Shown: positions 62,323 to 64,000 of the stretch, one piece after another
Position numbering within the stretch: the first letter of the stretch is position 1
How the letters are laid out: every line of letters starts with the position of its first letter
NCBI GenBank assembly: GCA_902781945.1
Contig: CACZLE010000007.1
Location: 1-64,000, forward strand
DNA from: an uncultured Eubacteriales bacterium
GTDB lineage: Bacteria > Bacillota > Clostridia > Christensenellales > Aristaeellaceae
Direction: 5' to 3'
Length of the DNA: 64,000 bases
Program-made: the position numbers and the translations under genes
The notes under the pieces: generated by a model
Seen by the model: only the letters and a program-made list of their open reading frames with translations
The model's database searches: none
Told to the model about the DNA's origin: nothing

Positions 62323-62351
62323 ATTATACCATAACTAAAAACTAATTGCAA
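62323..62351 (-). promoter_or_regulatory. Promoter of the XRE regulator gene
   Basis: On the minus strand, TTGCAA (62351-62346), 17 bases and TATAAT (62328-62323), with an extended TGG. The spacer contains TTAGTTTTTAGTTA, which may belong to the operator set. Confidence 0.75.
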
Positions 62352-62375
62352 GAAAATAAAATTAACTTAAAGCTA

Positions 62376-62404
62376 TTGACATGCGGGCCATAAGCCTTTA
62401 TAAT
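62376..62404 (+). promoter_or_regulatory. Consensus promoter of the xis-int genes
   Basis: TTGACA (62376-62381), 17 bases and TATAAT (62399-62404): a perfect sigma-70/SigA promoter, so strong that a repressor is expected. Confidence 0.85.
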
Positions 62405-62418
62405 TAGCATGCAGCTAA
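62404..62418. promoter_or_regulatory. Probable repressor operator
   Basis: The inverted repeat TTAGC-ATGCA-GCTAA overlaps the -10 and start site of the xis promoter. Related ATTAGCTATT and AAGCTATT motifs flank it, so the XRE protein may bind several sites here. Confidence 0.6.
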
Positions 62419-62467
62419 TATTGAATTAGCTATTAAATACCATTTGACATGGAAAGCGGTGAGGTTT

Positions 62468-62665
62468 ATGAAAAAGGAGGTCCCCCTTTGGGAAAAAAGT
62501 AATTTGACTCTGGAAGAAGCGGCAGCCTATTCCGGCATTGGTATCAATAAGCTGCGAGACATAACCAATGATGAGCATTGCAGTTTTGTGCTTTGGGTGG
62601 GTACCAAGCGATTGATCAAACGAATACTGTTTGATCAGTATATCGAAGAGTGCTATTCGATCTGA
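62468..62665 (+). CDS. xis: Excisionase (Tn916 Xis-like)
   Basis: A 65-residue protein with the Tn916-type excisionase pattern: MKKEVPLWEKSNLTLEEAAA at the start, YSGIGINKLRDITND in the middle and GTKRLIKRILFDQYIEE at the end. It is a winged-helix DNA-binding protein that steers the integrase towards excision. ATG 62468 follows GCGGTGAGG. It precedes the integrase gene by 109 bases, the usual Tn916 order. Confidence 0.88.
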   Translation: MKKEVPLWEKSNLTLEEAAAYSGIGINKLRDITNDEHCSFVLWVGTKRLIKRILFDQYIEECYSI

Positions 62666-62719
62666 TGGGCTGAAATCATGCCCGAATCGTAAAAAAGTGA
62701 TGCGAAGAACGCGCCGATA

Positions 62720-62728
62720 TGATACAAT
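62720..62728 (+). promoter_or_regulatory. Extended -10 promoter of the integrase gene
   Basis: TGATACAAT lies 46 bases before the integrase ATG. The -35 is weak. It could allow integrase expression independent of the repressed xis promoter. Confidence 0.5.
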
Positions 62729-62774
62729 GAGTATGTCATATCAAGGCTCTTTCCATCGCGGAAAGGAGAAAAAT

Positions 62775-63953
62775 ATGTCTGAAAAGAGAAGGGACAGCAA
62801 GGGTGTCTTGCTGCGGACAGGAGAGAGCCAGAGAAAAGATCAACGTTATCAATACCGTTACCAGGATGCAGCGGGTGTGCGGCGCACGATCTATGCCGAT
62901 ACGCTCAAGGAACTGCGGGATCGGGAAGAAGAAATCGGCCAGATGGCAGAGGATGGGCTGGACTATGCGGCGGGCAATATTTCGGTCAATGAATTGCTGC
63001 AGCGCTATGTCGGCCTCAAAACAGGTGTTCGCTATAATACCAAGGTCGGTTATAAATTCGCCCTTGATCTGATCAAGAAGGAACCCTTCGGCAAACGAAA
63101 GATCAGGGATATCAAGGTATCCGATGCCAAACTGTGGTTCAAAAAGCTGCACAAGGATGGTCGCGGATACAGCACCATTACCAGCGTGCGGGGTGTGATC
63201 AAGCCCGCGTTTCAAATGGCCTGCGAGGAAGACGCGGTGCGCAAAAATCCATTCTGCTTCAAGCTGACGGACGTGGTGCCCAACGATTCCAAACGCCGGA
63301 TCGCGCTGACCGAGGCGCAGCAGCGCCTGTGGATGGATTTTATCCGTGCGGATAAAACATACAGCAAGTACTATGAGGAGTTCGCAGTCCTGCTGGGAAC
63401 GGGGATGCGGGTCAGCGAGTTTTGCGGGCTGACCAAGGCGGATTTGGATTTCAAACAGCGGCGTATCCGCGTGGACCATCAGCTGGTGCGAGAAAACAAC
63501 GGGCGATACTATGTGGAGAAGACCAAGACAGCAGCAGGCCGCCGGTACATTCCCATGACAGATGCGGTGTATCGCAGCTTGCAGAACATTTTGGTGCATC
63601 GTCCCAAGCTGAAAACCGAACGGATCATCGACGGATACTCCGGTTTCATCCTGATCGACCAGCGGATGAATCCCAAGGTGGCGCTGCACATCGAGCACGC
63701 CTGCGTCTGGGCCATGAAGCGATACCGACAACTGCATCCGGATCAGTCGCTGCCCAGCATCACGCCCCATGTATTCCGGCATACCTTCTGCACCAATATG
63801 GCCAACGCGGGCATGGATATCAAAACCTTGCAGTATGTGATGGGGCACTCTGACGTGGGCGTTACGCTGAACGTATATACCCACGTTCGTTATGACCGGG
63901 CTGCGGAGCAGATGATTCGATTTGCCAGCCTTTTGCCTGACAGGGCGGTGTGA
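62775..63953 (+). CDS. int: Tyrosine integrase (Tn916-type)
   Basis: A 392-residue site-specific recombinase. ATG 62775 follows GGAAAGGAGAAAA. Domain order: an N-terminal arm-binding domain (RRDSKGVLLRTGESQRKD, RYQYRYQDAAG), a core-binding SAM-like domain (about 75-165) and a catalytic domain with GTGMRVSEFCGLT (Arg I), the KTKTAAGRRYIPM segment (Lys), HVFRHTFCTNMA (HxxR) and GHSDVGVTLNVYTH (Tyr nucleophile). It is intact. In Tn916 relatives the integrase is the last gene at one end of the element, which points to the element boundary just beyond 63953. Confidence 0.93.
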   Translation: MSEKRRDSKGVLLRTGESQRKDQRYQYRYQDAAGVRRTIYADTLKELRDREEEIGQMAEDGLDYAAGNISVNELLQRYVGLKTGVRYNTKVGYKFALDLIKKEPFGKRKIRDIKVSDAKLWFKKLHKDGRGYSTITSVRGVIKPAFQMACEEDAVRKNPFCFKLTDVVPNDSKRRIALTEAQQRLWMDFIRADKTYSKYYEEFAVLLGTGMRVSEFCGLTKADLDFKQRRIRVDHQLVRENNGRYYVEKTKTAAGRRYIPMTDAVYRSLQNILVHRPKLKTERIIDGYSGFILIDQRMNPKVALHIEHACVWAMKRYRQLHPDQSLPSITPHVFRHTFCTNMANAGMDIKTLQYVMGHSDVGVTLNVYTHVRYDRAAEQMIRFASLLPDRAV

Positions 63954-63958
63954 CTGAC

Positions 63959-63987
63959 ACCATTTTACACCAAATCTACACAAAATA
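63959..63987. repeat. Short direct repeats after the integrase gene (possible att/arm sites)
   Basis: Three imperfect, evenly spaced repeats ACACCATTTT, ACACCAAATCT and ACACAAAAT follow the integrase stop. Repeats of this kind near the ends of Tn916-like elements are bound by the integrase N-terminal domain. The recombination core itself cannot be identified from this window. Confidence 0.45.
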
Positions 63988-64000
63988 GCGGATAGCTTAT

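Overview
The window looks like chromosomal DNA from an uncultured, high-G+C, gut-type member of the Clostridia (Firmicutes). Pointers are GGAGG-type ribosome binding sites with frequent TTG/GTG starts, SH3/YkuD cell-wall proteins, a VanZ-like protein, LacI, AraC and RpiR/MurR regulators beside CUT1-type and LplABC-type sugar importers, and a Tn916-type xis-int pair. This placement is inferred from gene content; no rRNA, tRNA or CRISPR array is visible.

Left part (1-16 kb): a hairpin-rich repeat, then housekeeping and envelope genes: a lactonase-fold beta-propeller, a secreted SH3/C39-like protein lacking the expected catalytic Cys, a NUDIX hydrolase, an L,D-transpeptidase, a transglutaminase-like protein, a membrane dipeptidase, a VanZ-like protein, and a 2307-residue cyclic beta-1,2-glucan synthase homologue (GT84 + GH189-like + GH94). 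An AlkZ-related gene and a decayed AAA/DUF4143 ATPase follow.

Centre (17-50 kb): a sugar-catabolic region built from repeated modules. It holds eight FAD-dependent oxidoreductases of one superfamily (PF12831-like), three carbohydrate ABC importers without their own ATPase, three local regulators (AraC, LacI, RpiR/MurR), a ribulokinase-like FGGY kinase, a TIM-barrel isomerase, an SGNH esterase, a GDPD phosphodiesterase, a histidine-phosphatase-fold protein and two unrecognised propeller-like proteins. No ordinary glycoside hydrolase or lyase was recognised. I infer that imported sugars or glycosides are processed oxidatively by the flavoproteins. LacI-type operators (consensus TTTGGAACGTTCCAAA) tie the LacI gene to two of the operons.

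Right part (50-64 kb): visibly lower G+C. A membrane-anchored AraC (YesN-like) regulator, broken by a one-base frameshift and an amber codon, lies divergent to a complete Opp/Dpp-type importer followed by two alpha/beta hydrolases (the first frameshifted) and a PHP phosphoesterase. A fragment of an HpcH/HpaI aldolase, an XRE repressor, an excisionase and a tyrosine integrase end the window, so this part may be a mobile or formerly mobile island.

Recurring architecture: each importer has a divergent or adjacent regulator; all three operons whose binding-protein gene precedes the permeases carry a strong hairpin right after that gene; and most recognisable promoters have an extended -10 (TGnTAYAAT) with a weak -35.
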